Part shown: positions 8,878 through 17,353 of the stretch, in pieces
Layout of the letters: each line of letters begins with the position of its first letter
Position numbering within the stretch: position 1 is the stretch's first letter
Assembly: GCA_003280485.1 (NCBI GenBank)
Contig: QCEU01000001.1
Coordinates: 1-64,000 of the forward strand
Direction of reading: 5' to 3'
Source of the DNA: Pelagibacteraceae bacterium AG-359-O02
GTDB taxonomy: Bacteria; Pseudomonadota; Alphaproteobacteria; Pelagibacterales; Pelagibacteraceae
Length of the DNA stretch: 64,000 nucleotides
Notes under the pieces: model-generated
Told to the model about the DNA's origin: nothing
Seen by the model: the letters and a program-made list of their open reading frames with translations, nothing else
Database searches by the model: none
Position numbers and translations under genes: made by a program

Positions 8878-9660
8878 TTAAATAAATGTTGAAGATACAT
8901 CTCCAAAAGCTGATGAGATAACTTCGATCAACTTTTTTTCATTAATAGGAACAGGAAATCCATATGCTCCTGTTAAAATTAAATCATTTTTTTTCAAAAT
9001 ATTATTTGTTTTTGCTTTATCTCTCACTAACCACTCTATTTCACCAAGCATATCAAAAGGCCATTTTTTATCTATCCATTTATCAACTACTTCATTGTCA
9101 TAGATTAGTTTTAAATCAGTGATTTCATTGCTGTTTGGAACTTTGTTCTCAGGTCCTAAAACAACTCCAGCATGAATTGCATTATTGGCTAAAAGTTCTG
9201 CACCATTTGGGGCATCGCCATTAAAAACTAAATTATGTATTTCTATTAAGGGATAAATTGATTGAACAGACTCCAGTATATAATCAAATGATACTAGGTC
9301 TGGATTAATATCTCTATTAAGTATAACTCCAAATTCTGCCTCCATTGCAGGATTGAAATAATCCTTTTTATTTAGTTCAACACCGCTTTGATGTAATTCA
9401 TGCTTCCAAAGCGTGCCTTTTGCTGGATTAGAAAGATCCATTTTTTTTTGAGTATCTTTTGAAATACAGCCTATTTTATAACCGATGATTTCCTCACCTC
9501 TTGATACTCTTAATTCAGTTACTTTATTTTGTATAAGTATAGCATCTTCGTTGCTTACCTTTACTTTATTTTTAAATATTTGGCTGGGTTTTTTTGCATC
9601 ATAATCTTCAAGAATTTGATTTGAATATAAATCTAATTCTTTTGAAGATAATTTGTTCAT
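8878..9660 (-). CDS. 2-keto-4-pentenoate hydratase-like (FAH superfamily)
   Basis: GEEIIGYKIGCISKDTQKKM, NPAMEAEFGVIL, IYPLIEIHNLVF, LTGAYGFPVPI. Confidence 0.8.
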   Translation of the reverse strand: MNKLSSKELDLYSNQILEDYDAKKPSQIFKNKVKVSNEDAILIQNKVTELRVSRGEEIIGYKIGCISKDTQKKMDLSNPAKGTLWKHELHQSGVELNKKDYFNPAMEAEFGVILNRDINPDLVSFDYILESVQSIYPLIEIHNLVFNGDAPNGAELLANNAIHAGVVLGPENKVPNSNEITDLKLIYDNEVVDKWIDKKWPFDMLGEIEWLVRDKAKTNNILKKNDLILTGAYGFPVPINEKKLIEVISSAFGDVSSTFI

Positions 9661-10049
9661 TAAATTAACATAACTACTAAGAATAACATCTGAACAAAAT
9701 TAATCACAACAGATATAAAGTGTGAATATTTAAATTTTTTATCCTGCTTTTCATCTCTATATTTATTAATCAAAGGCATTAATAAGTAATTTGAGGTAGC
9801 AAATAAAAGAGTGATTGCTAAAATTAAGTAAAAATCTATTCCTAATTTACTTAAAAATAAAAAAATTAATAAAACGATTAAACTTAATCCTAAGTTAACA
9901 TTATAGTAAAAAGGAAATATTCTTCTTATGAACTTTCGAGCATTATCTTCATCTAAAGTAGTAAATACTACTGGAGCAATAACAAATGAAAAGAATAACA
10001 TTATTCCTAAAATCATCGCTGTTAAATAAATACTAATCTGTTCAATCAT
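9660..10049 (-). CDS. DUF4149-like membrane protein
   Basis: Four hydrophobic segments, FFSFVIAPVVFTTL...ARKFIRRIFPFYY; stop/start overlap with downstream gene. Confidence 0.65.
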   Translation of the reverse strand: MIEQISIYLTAMILGIMLFFSFVIAPVVFTTLDEDNARKFIRRIFPFYYNVNLGLSLIVLLIFLFLSKLGIDFYLILAITLLFATSNYLLMPLINKYRDEKQDKKFKYSHFISVVINFVQMLFLVVMLI

Positions 10050-10059
10050 AATTTAGGTT

Positions 10060-10503
10060 TTAGTGGCAGGCTTGATTATGCTTTTTAAGTCTCCAATAAT
10101 TGTAAGGCCAGGGAGTAACAAATCCAACTGCTAACATTATAGGAACTACCCACCAGGTAAGTATTGCACCACCTGTTAATACATAATCTGTGATATTCAT
10201 AGCAACTTCCATACTAACCATAGAAATAAAGCTCATACCTAAAGCTGTCTTCAAAGCTTTTTGAAAAGTAAAATTTTGTTTAATTAAAATAAATGTCTCT
10301 AAAATTACACTTGTTATTAAGCCATTAGCAATAGCTAAAATCATAATACTTAAAACTGGAAATGGAATTTTGGTTAATTGAAAAAATAATATAGTTCCAA
10401 AATCACCAATAGCACAACCCAACAAACACCAAGCTGTATTCTTAGCACTTCTTCGCCAAGTATGTTTACATTTCCAATTAAGACTTAATGTTTCAGCGCT
10501 CAT
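10060..10503 (-). CDS. DUF4396-like membrane protein
   Basis: WRRSAKNTAWCLLGCAIGDFGTILFFQ, MEVAMNITDYVLTGG, VGFVTPWPYNYWRLKKHNQACH. Confidence 0.65.
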   Translation of the reverse strand: MSAETLSLNWKCKHTWRRSAKNTAWCLLGCAIGDFGTILFFQLTKIPFPVLSIMILAIANGLITSVILETFILIKQNFTFQKALKTALGMSFISMVSMEVAMNITDYVLTGGAILTWWVVPIMLAVGFVTPWPYNYWRLKKHNQACH

Positions 10504-10504
10504 A

Positions 10505-10681
10505 TTATTTAGCCATACCTTCTTTCACACACGTTTTGTATTTAAATGTGTCTCGATCAAAACCATCAAATAAACATTTTGTACTTACTTTTTGAAATTT
10601 AATATTTTTTTCTGCTAATTCTTTACTTGTTGTACAACTCAATGTTAACAATAATAATGCTAATATTAACAATTCCTTCAT
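10505..10681 (-). CDS. Small lipoprotein, 58 aa (below ORF-track cutoff)
   Basis: Own translation MKELLILALLLLTLSCTTSKELAEKNIKFQKVSTKCLFDGFDRDTFKYKTCVKEGMAK*; lipobox LTLSC; begins in the gap directly upstream of the DUF4396-like gene, same strand. Confidence 0.6.
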   Translation of the reverse strand: MKELLILALLLLTLSCTTSKELAEKNIKFQKVSTKCLFDGFDRDTFKYKTCVKEGMAK

Positions 10682-10735
10682 AAATACAGATATATATTAA
10701 TTAATAAAAGTAGTTATGTATAAAATTGACGTATC

Positions 10736-10804
10736 TTAAAGAATGTATTTATCACCCAAATACATTGCAAATGCGATAGCAGCGCCTAATAAAATATACT
10801 TCAT
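10736..10804 (-). CDS. Putative 22-aa single-TM micropeptide
   Basis: Own translation MKYILLGAAIAFAMYLGDKYIL*; ATG overlaps the TGA of the upstream gene (ATGA). Confidence 0.3.
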   Translation of the reverse strand: MKYILLGAAIAFAMYLGDKYIL

Positions 10805-11268
10805 GTTTCATCCTTTATTAATTTATCATCTTTATAAGTCCAGATTTCCAGATCAATTTTTTCACTAGGTATTTCATTAGTACCTTCTTTGTATTTTTCT
10901 ACTTTTTTAAAGTTTAAAAGTATTCCTTTTGTTACTTTTTTAATTATTTCATGATTATTATAAGGGGCTGATCTTAATTGAGATTTTAGCTGATGTCGGT
11001 TTGAATCATCAATTTTAGAAGCTTGTTTCATCTCAATAATTAAGTATTCCTCCAAATCATCATGAGGTGAAACAATAAAGTCTAACTCTAAAAAACCTAG
11101 GGGGTTCCCATCATAATAAATTTGAATACTTGGCTCTCTTAAATGAGGTATTTTTAACTTATCAAACTCAATAGATAATGCAGCCTGGATATGTTTCTCT
11201 TCAGTGCCGCCTATTTGATCATATATTTTTTCAGAAACAGTCCTAAGGTTTTCAATAAATTTATTCAT
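10801..11268 (-). CDS. GxxExxY-like protein (PD-(D/E)XK-type fold family)
   Basis: GGTEEKHIQAALSIEFDKLKIPHLREPSIQIYYDGNPLGFLELDFIVS...YLIIEMKQ...GILLNF pattern. Confidence 0.55.
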   Translation of the reverse strand: MNKFIENLRTVSEKIYDQIGGTEEKHIQAALSIEFDKLKIPHLREPSIQIYYDGNPLGFLELDFIVSPHDDLEEYLIIEMKQASKIDDSNRHQLKSQLRSAPYNNHEIIKKVTKGILLNFKKVEKYKEGTNEIPSEKIDLEIWTYKDDKLIKDET

Positions 11269-11293
11269 TATTTTTAATCATATAGTAAAAGTA

Positions 11294-11467
11294 TTATTTT
11301 TTGTTCTTTATTTTAAACCCATTTTTTTCAAGAACTTTTATCAAATTCTTGAGCCTTTCATCTCTTGAAGTGTTTTGATCTCCGATACTTTCAAAAAATA
11401 TAGGTTTTAAACCTTTTTTTTCTTTTGATTGAAAATATTCTTTTATTGATTGTATTATATATTTCAT
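11294..11467 (-). CDS. Small hypothetical protein, 57 aa (below ORF-track cutoff)
   Basis: Own translation MKYIIQSIKEYFQSKEKKGLKPIFFESIGDQNTSRDERLKNLIKVLEKNGFKIKNKK*; GGAGAAG SD-like sequence before ATG. Confidence 0.45.
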   Translation of the reverse strand: MKYIIQSIKEYFQSKEKKGLKPIFFESIGDQNTSRDERLKNLIKVLEKNGFKIKNKK

Positions 11468-11616
11468 GCTTCTCCTTTAGCGTTGTGTTTAAAGTCCCAG
11501 CAAGTAGAGTTAAGTTCTAAATCAGGACAGATAAATTTATATCATAGTTTAGTCATATTTTTTAGTTATTTTGTTAATTGTTAAAGTTATTTTTCAAACT
11601 TTAAAAAACTCAAAAC

Positions 11617-11946
11617 ATGCAACAATTAGAACTATTTGATTATAGAAAAGATTATATCTTTGATAGAGAAAATCAGATTGCACATTATTATGATATTTTA
11701 GGTGAAACAAGAGACACAATTAGTTATTCAGAGCATATAGATCCAAAAAAAGGTTTTTCTGTATGTGGAATGGATTATGAGGAATATGTTGATGTTAAGA
11801 AAATACACTTAGGAAATCTTACATATGATCAAATATTAGTATATTTAAAACAATCTGAGAAAGATCAAAGAATTCAAAAATATAAAGAACTTCTTAAGTT
11901 TAGAAATATTCCATATGAACATGACACATTCACTTGGAGCAATTAA
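11617..11946 (+). CDS. Hypothetical protein, 109 aa
   Basis: Intact ORF with no competing frame; no recognised domain. Confidence 0.5.
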   Translation: MQQLELFDYRKDYIFDRENQIAHYYDILGETRDTISYSEHIDPKKGFSVCGMDYEEYVDVKKIHLGNLTYDQILVYLKQSEKDQRIQKYKELLKFRNIPYEHDTFTWSN

Positions 11947-12008
11947 GATTTATAAATAAAATAGCCATTCATCTAACAACTTGGGGTCTCAAAATAACTA
12001 TCTTTGAA

Positions 12009-13298
12009 TTAATTTTTTGCTCTATTATCTTTTAGCTTTCTGATATTGGCCCAATCTACTGCTTCCTGTGGACTTAAGGCTTTTGATGATGGACCTTGTC
12101 GTATATATATATTTCCGTTCAAGGACGCAGTCTTTTCTACAGGTAGTTTTTCACACTTTACTATACCTATATTTTCTTTTGATAATATTTCAGGATGAAT
12201 ATAATTTTCAAGGAGCTCACCTCCTATTTGTTTTAAGACTTTATCTTTTAAAAACCTCAACCATTCATCGTTGCTTTTAAATCTATCTATCTGAATACCT
12301 ATAATTTTTTTATCGTCATCAACACCTATAACCAAAGTACCGCCTTTGGTATTTAAAAAAGCAACTATAGCCCTTAGGACTTCATATGTCATTTTTTCAT
12401 CAATTTGATTAGTTCTGATATTAACTCTTAAAGAAGACTTATATTCATGAATCACACTTTCATCTTTTGTAAGTAAATTTGCCTCATTTGTGTGCTCGGC
12501 ATAATCAAGTGCTAATGAAGCATCAGAGTAAGCTCTATCTGATAATTCTTGATATCTTTTATTTTCCTCTTTTTTATTTTTTGCATCTATAAAAACATAG
12601 TAAAAATTATTGTTTAAACCAATATATGCTTGGGCATATTCTGAAACTGTAATTTTTTTTGAGATTAAAAGAAATGGTAATAGTATTGAGCAATTACCCA
12701 ACATTGAATATAACGCATTTATGGAACCTTTTTCCTCATTACTTAAACCATTAAATATCTCAAAAATTTTTTTTGTTACTTTGGTATTTATAAAATCTTG
12801 ATCAGAAATAAATTTTCCTGGTCCTGGATCTTCACCATTTGTCATATTTCCATAATATTCTCCCCATGCATAACTAGTTAATTTTTCGTATTCATTTTTT
12901 CCAATTATTTCTATAATTTTATTATTTGCATTTCTTAATCTTACTTCCTGATCTAATTCAAAAGGAGGACCATTAGTCGATCTGTACAATAAATGATCAT
13001 ACTTAGGATAAAGATTTATGAGTTTATTTTGATATTCCATATTTTCTGATCCTTCGATCTGAGTTATTTGATCTGAAAAAATTGCATAAGCACAAAAAAT
13101 ATTATTAAAATTTATTGAGTTATTTTTTTTGAGTTTAAGTTCACCACATCTGTCAAGATCATTTTTAATAAATTCTATTATTTTTTTTGATTTATGCTTA
13201 ATTTTATTCTTTCCTTGGGCTGTTAGAATAGAAATATTTTCAAGCTTTAAAACATATTCACTATTTTCTTTTTCTATATTTAAATCATAAAAAAACAT
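12009..13298 (-). CDS. C-terminal AlbA_2 (Schlafen-type) domain protein; N-terminal half ATP12-like
   Basis: C-term: VIHEYKSSLRVN...VLRAIVAFLNTKGGTLVIGVDDDKKIIGI...EKTASLNGNIYIRQGPSSKALSPQEAVDW (AlbA_2). N-term: FFYDLNIEKENSEYVLKLENISILTAQGK...YDHLLYRSTNGPPFELDQE...LGNCSILLPFLLISKKITVSEYAQA (ATP12-like order). Confidence 0.65.
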   Translation of the reverse strand: MFFYDLNIEKENSEYVLKLENISILTAQGKNKIKHKSKKIIEFIKNDLDRCGELKLKKNNSINFNNIFCAYAIFSDQITQIEGSENMEYQNKLINLYPKYDHLLYRSTNGPPFELDQEVRLRNANNKIIEIIGKNEYEKLTSYAWGEYYGNMTNGEDPGPGKFISDQDFINTKVTKKIFEIFNGLSNEEKGSINALYSMLGNCSILLPFLLISKKITVSEYAQAYIGLNNNFYYVFIDAKNKKEENKRYQELSDRAYSDASLALDYAEHTNEANLLTKDESVIHEYKSSLRVNIRTNQIDEKMTYEVLRAIVAFLNTKGGTLVIGVDDDKKIIGIQIDRFKSNDEWLRFLKDKVLKQIGGELLENYIHPEILSKENIGIVKCEKLPVEKTASLNGNIYIRQGPSSKALSPQEAVDWANIRKLKDNRAKN

Positions 13299-13356
13299 TT
13301 TAATTATTAAAATTATTAATTATATTCTTTTGCAATATTTTTGATATATTAATTTT

Positions 13357-15846
13357 TCATGATATTGCATTTGGCCTTTTTTTGAATTCCTCAGGTGATA
13401 TGACTGTGTCCCACAAACCAATTTTATTTTTTTCGTGCATATTTGGCCCTAAGTATTGCAAGCTATGATCCTCATATCTTTTAAATAAAAAAATACTCTG
13501 ATTCATTAATAAACTGTTAAAGACCCCTAAACTAAGTAAAAGTTGAAATTCTTTTTTGGTTATTCCCACAACTTTGTTAAACAGTCCTGGTTGAATTTCA
13601 GAAATTACGTCCTTTAAGCATTTTTCTCGATGATCTGTTAAATACATAAAGACAGGAATACGTGTACCAAACCTTAATAGTTTTTCTCTAATTTTTTTTC
13701 TTGCGTTTTTATTATCTTTTTCTTCTTGAGAAAGTATTTTCTTTTGTTTTTCTTTAATTTTATCGTTCTCTTTTTTAATTTCTTTTATTTTCTTAGTTCT
13801 ATTAATTATTGTTGATATATCTTCATTAATATTTCTAAATCCCTCGATTTTTGAAAGAATATCCATAGCATTTTTGTTATTTAAAATTCTCGTTAATGTG
13901 TTGTCATCAACATTAACTAATTTGTCACTTTTCCATCTTCTTGCTAAGAGGGTTGCAGTAGTGCCACTAGTTACAATTTCCAGAATTCCTTTAGCATCGA
14001 TTTCCTTCATGCTACTTCCATCATAGCAAAGTATTGGTAAAAAATTTATTAATTCACTTACAGATTTCTCAGGATCATCGTTTTCTGCTTGATTTTTACT
14101 ACAATAATTTGAAATTAAATTTAATGCTCTATTGGGTGCAAAATCAAAAACATAACATTTTTCCTTATAGATAATCTCATTATTAATCTTTTCTTCATTT
14201 TTAATTGTCCAAGGTGACTGAACGCGAAACGCAGCTTGAAAATAAGTTTCTAGACTTGATGTATTTCTTAACATAAAAATTCCAGACCAAGGCTTTACTG
14301 TAACACCTGTCATTAGTTTACCACATGACAATGTTATAGTTTTACATTTAATTGGATCTGGTTTTTTCATTGCGTCTTGAACGGGTAATAGAGCTTTAGC
14401 GCCCATCCCTGCTGAAATTCCAGCAGCAACTATAATTTCATAATTATTAAAAAAATAATTTTGCCTTTTTAATAATAAATTTTTCATTGCATGACATGAA
14501 TTTATACTTGGTAAAAACCATACTGTATGTTGAAGTATCTCTTTTAAATCATTTTCCTGAAATGGCATTGGTGGTTTTGAATGACCCATTTTTAAGCTAT
14601 CAATACTATTTTCTTTGAGACTACCACATATAAATTCAATCCATTTTTGAACTTCATTTTCATGATTAAAAGTTGCAGCAGAACCTTTTCCTTTTGCAGA
14701 AAAAAAAGTATTTAAGTCAAATTCGTTAAATTCACCTCCTTTTGCAATATCTGCAACAACCTCTGGTATTTGATATGTCATCATTATCATTTGCGGTAAA
14801 GATAAATAAGGATTATTTTCACCTTTCCACATTAATTTTGCATTTTGTTCATCACTGTATGTCCAATTATAAATTTGTTCCTCTATGAACTCACCTTCTG
14901 TTAAAGCTCTAAACGGTGTACCTGATAAATATAGATAATGATCAGTAGTAATTGGCATCAAATCTTCGTCAAAAAAATCAATTCCTTCGCCTGTTAAAAG
15001 CTTTATTTCTTTTTTATCTTCACCATCAAAAAGCTCTTTAGATTTGTCCCTCCAGGCACCAAAATGATATTCATCAAATACTACGCAATCCCAATTTATC
15101 TCATGTGCCCATTGGTTTTTTAACTTTATGCCACCCGATTTTGATTTTCCAAGAAAATCTTGAAATGATGCAAAACAAACAAATTTTTTCTTTTTATTTA
15201 AATTTTGAAAAGTGTCGCTTTTTGCATTGAAAAACGTCCAATCAACAAAATCTTTATGTAATGTTAGGTCTTCTTCCCATGCGTGCTGTACAGCAGGTTT
15301 AAATGTTAAAATTAAAACTCTCTTCCAATTCATTCTTTTTGCTAAATGGTATGCTGCAAATGTTTTTCCAAATCTCATTTTAGCATTCCATAAGAAATGT
15401 GATGTATCCTGACTTTTTTCTTCTTTCAATTTTGTAAAATAGTTTACTGTCTTATTAATTGCATCTTTTTGCTCTGGTCTAAGTTTAAAATCAAAAATTC
15501 TATTTTTTTCAAATTCCTTATTATGTTTTAATGATAGGATTGCTGACTTTACATCGTTAACATTACATTTAATCCACTCACCTTTAATTTTCTTAAAACC
15601 TTTATTGATTAGTTTTCTACGAACTTCGTGATCAGTAATTATAGTACCATCATGTTTAACTGCACTTTCTTCCATAACAAGACTCCATGTTTTTTTTGGT
15701 CTTATCACAGGATATTGTTCTTTTATTCTTTTGACTGCATCATTGCTTGTGTAGCCAATTTTTAGCAAACCCTTAAAAGACTCATCTTCATAAGCGTAAA
15801 TTACTGGTAAAACTTTCTTTATTTTTGGAAAATATTTATTAACCAT
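13357..15846 (-). CDS. SF2 helicase with N-terminal GIY-YIG/T5orf172-like domain (restriction-type)
   Basis: Likely start MVNKYF at 15846. N-term VIYAYEDESFKGLLKIGYTSNDAVKRIKEQ...DHEVRRKLINKGFKKIKGEWIKC; helicase MRFGKTFAAYHLAKR, VVFDEYHFGAWRD, LYLSGTPFRAL, YFQAAFRVQSPW. Confidence 0.75.
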   Translation of the reverse strand: MVNKYFPKIKKVLPVIYAYEDESFKGLLKIGYTSNDAVKRIKEQYPVIRPKKTWSLVMEESAVKHDGTIITDHEVRRKLINKGFKKIKGEWIKCNVNDVKSAILSLKHNKEFEKNRIFDFKLRPEQKDAINKTVNYFTKLKEEKSQDTSHFLWNAKMRFGKTFAAYHLAKRMNWKRVLILTFKPAVQHAWEEDLTLHKDFVDWTFFNAKSDTFQNLNKKKKFVCFASFQDFLGKSKSGGIKLKNQWAHEINWDCVVFDEYHFGAWRDKSKELFDGEDKKEIKLLTGEGIDFFDEDLMPITTDHYLYLSGTPFRALTEGEFIEEQIYNWTYSDEQNAKLMWKGENNPYLSLPQMIMMTYQIPEVVADIAKGGEFNEFDLNTFFSAKGKGSAATFNHENEVQKWIEFICGSLKENSIDSLKMGHSKPPMPFQENDLKEILQHTVWFLPSINSCHAMKNLLLKRQNYFFNNYEIIVAAGISAGMGAKALLPVQDAMKKPDPIKCKTITLSCGKLMTGVTVKPWSGIFMLRNTSSLETYFQAAFRVQSPWTIKNEEKINNEIIYKEKCYVFDFAPNRALNLISNYCSKNQAENDDPEKSVSELINFLPILCYDGSSMKEIDAKGILEIVTSGTTATLLARRWKSDKLVNVDDNTLTRILNNKNAMDILSKIEGFRNINEDISTIINRTKKIKEIKKENDKIKEKQKKILSQEEKDNKNARKKIREKLLRFGTRIPVFMYLTDHREKCLKDVISEIQPGLFNKVVGITKKEFQLLLSLGVFNSLLMNQSIFLFKRYEDHSLQYLGPNMHEKNKIGLWDTVISPEEFKKRPNAIS

Positions 15847-17353
15847 CTGTAGGATGCACCATCTTTTCAATAAAATTTATTTCATTATCTGATAATTTAT
15901 ATTTTGAGTATAAATTTTTGTCATTCAACTCATTGTCGAAATTTTCTAATGGTACAAATTCATAAACACTTTTAGTAGTGTGTTGAGTATTCTTTTTTAG
16001 AGTGATTAAAAAATGAAAGAATTTTGTTTTAATATAACTAATTACGTTTAAACACTCTTTTTTTGTTTTAAAAGGACCAATATTCAAATAAGTTTCTGTA
16101 TTGCATGAACCTGGTTCTGAATAAATAGGTTTGATGTAATCTGTTTTACTATCACCAGTACCAACAGCATATGGAACAATTACTTTATGTTTGTTTACCC
16201 ATTGATGATTATTAACAATCATTTTTTGCTCTATGTATCCAATTCCACCTTTTTGATAAATTTTTATAGAATTTTTAAAAGATTTGCTTTTTCCCTTAAA
16301 TTCAGTTGTTATACCATAAGGCTTTCTTGAGCTAACTAAATCGCTAAAGCTGTTGTTGTTTATTTTTTGAATTTTTTTCAAAATAGAAATGGCATCATTA
16401 TATCTTATAAATGTAGAATAATTTGGTTCTAACAAAGGCCTAGTTCCATCTTGAATAACTTTGCCTTTATCATGTGTTATAATTTCACAATCACCTGTAT
16501 TGTCTCTATCCCAAAGGAAAAAACATACGCCACCTTTTATTGAAACACCATTTCCAAAACATTCAGAAGCATCTAAATAATCGTGAAGAATTCTTATTCT
16601 TTTATCATTCAGCATATTAGATCTGAATTCATCTAAACCCTTTCCACCAGTGAACCATCTTGAGGGTATTATCATACTTAAATATTTTGGATTAAGTTTT
16701 TTTGCTTGTTCGACAAACAATTGATAAATAGGTTTTGCACTTGCCTCGTGACCTCCATCTTTCAATTGATATGGTGGATTTCCTACAATTACATCAAATT
16801 TCATATTTTCATCAAATATTTTTGCTACATTTTCATTATGAATAAATTCGTAGGCATAATTTTCTAATTTTTTATCCCTATCATAAACATTATAGCTAGC
16901 TCCACAGTACTTACAATTTGTTTTATATTTATTCCAAACATGTTCTTTATTAGAATAATAAATATTACCATTATTATTGTTAAATATATCAGTTATTGAT
17001 TTTGATCCACTTGCATTAATAGAACAATATAATGATCTTCTTGTCATAAAAGATGTCAATTCAGTAACGCCAATTCCATATATCTGATTTTTTAATATAT
17101 GATTAATTCTTTTTTTTTCATTTTTTATCTCATGAATTAATCCATTATTTAATCGGGTTGCCACTTCTCTCAAAAAAACTCCCGTTTTAGAACCGGGGTC
17201 TAAAAATTTGATATTTTTATTTTTCCATATAGATTGTGGCAATAAATCCAATATCTTGTTAACTAATAAAGGTGAAGTGAATACTTCATCACTACTTAGA
17301 TTTGATATGCAGTCTAAAATATCTGGATTATATTTTCGTTGAACTTGTTTCAT
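15839..17353 (-). CDS. Eco57I-type N6-adenine DNA methyltransferase
   Basis: Motif I FLDPGSKTGVFLRE; motif IV IVGNPPYQLKDGG; KYLSMIIPSRWFTGGKGLDEFR. Confidence 0.82.
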   Translation of the reverse strand: MKQVQRKYNPDILDCISNLSSDEVFTSPLLVNKILDLLPQSIWKNKNIKFLDPGSKTGVFLREVATRLNNGLIHEIKNEKKRINHILKNQIYGIGVTELTSFMTRRSLYCSINASGSKSITDIFNNNNGNIYYSNKEHVWNKYKTNCKYCGASYNVYDRDKKLENYAYEFIHNENVAKIFDENMKFDVIVGNPPYQLKDGGHEASAKPIYQLFVEQAKKLNPKYLSMIIPSRWFTGGKGLDEFRSNMLNDKRIRILHDYLDASECFGNGVSIKGGVCFFLWDRDNTGDCEIITHDKGKVIQDGTRPLLEPNYSTFIRYNDAISILKKIQKINNNSFSDLVSSRKPYGITTEFKGKSKSFKNSIKIYQKGGIGYIEQKMIVNNHQWVNKHKVIVPYAVGTGDSKTDYIKPIYSEPGSCNTETYLNIGPFKTKKECLNVISYIKTKFFHFLITLKKNTQHTTKSVYEFVPLENFDNELNDKNLYSKYKLSDNEINFIEKMVHPTDG

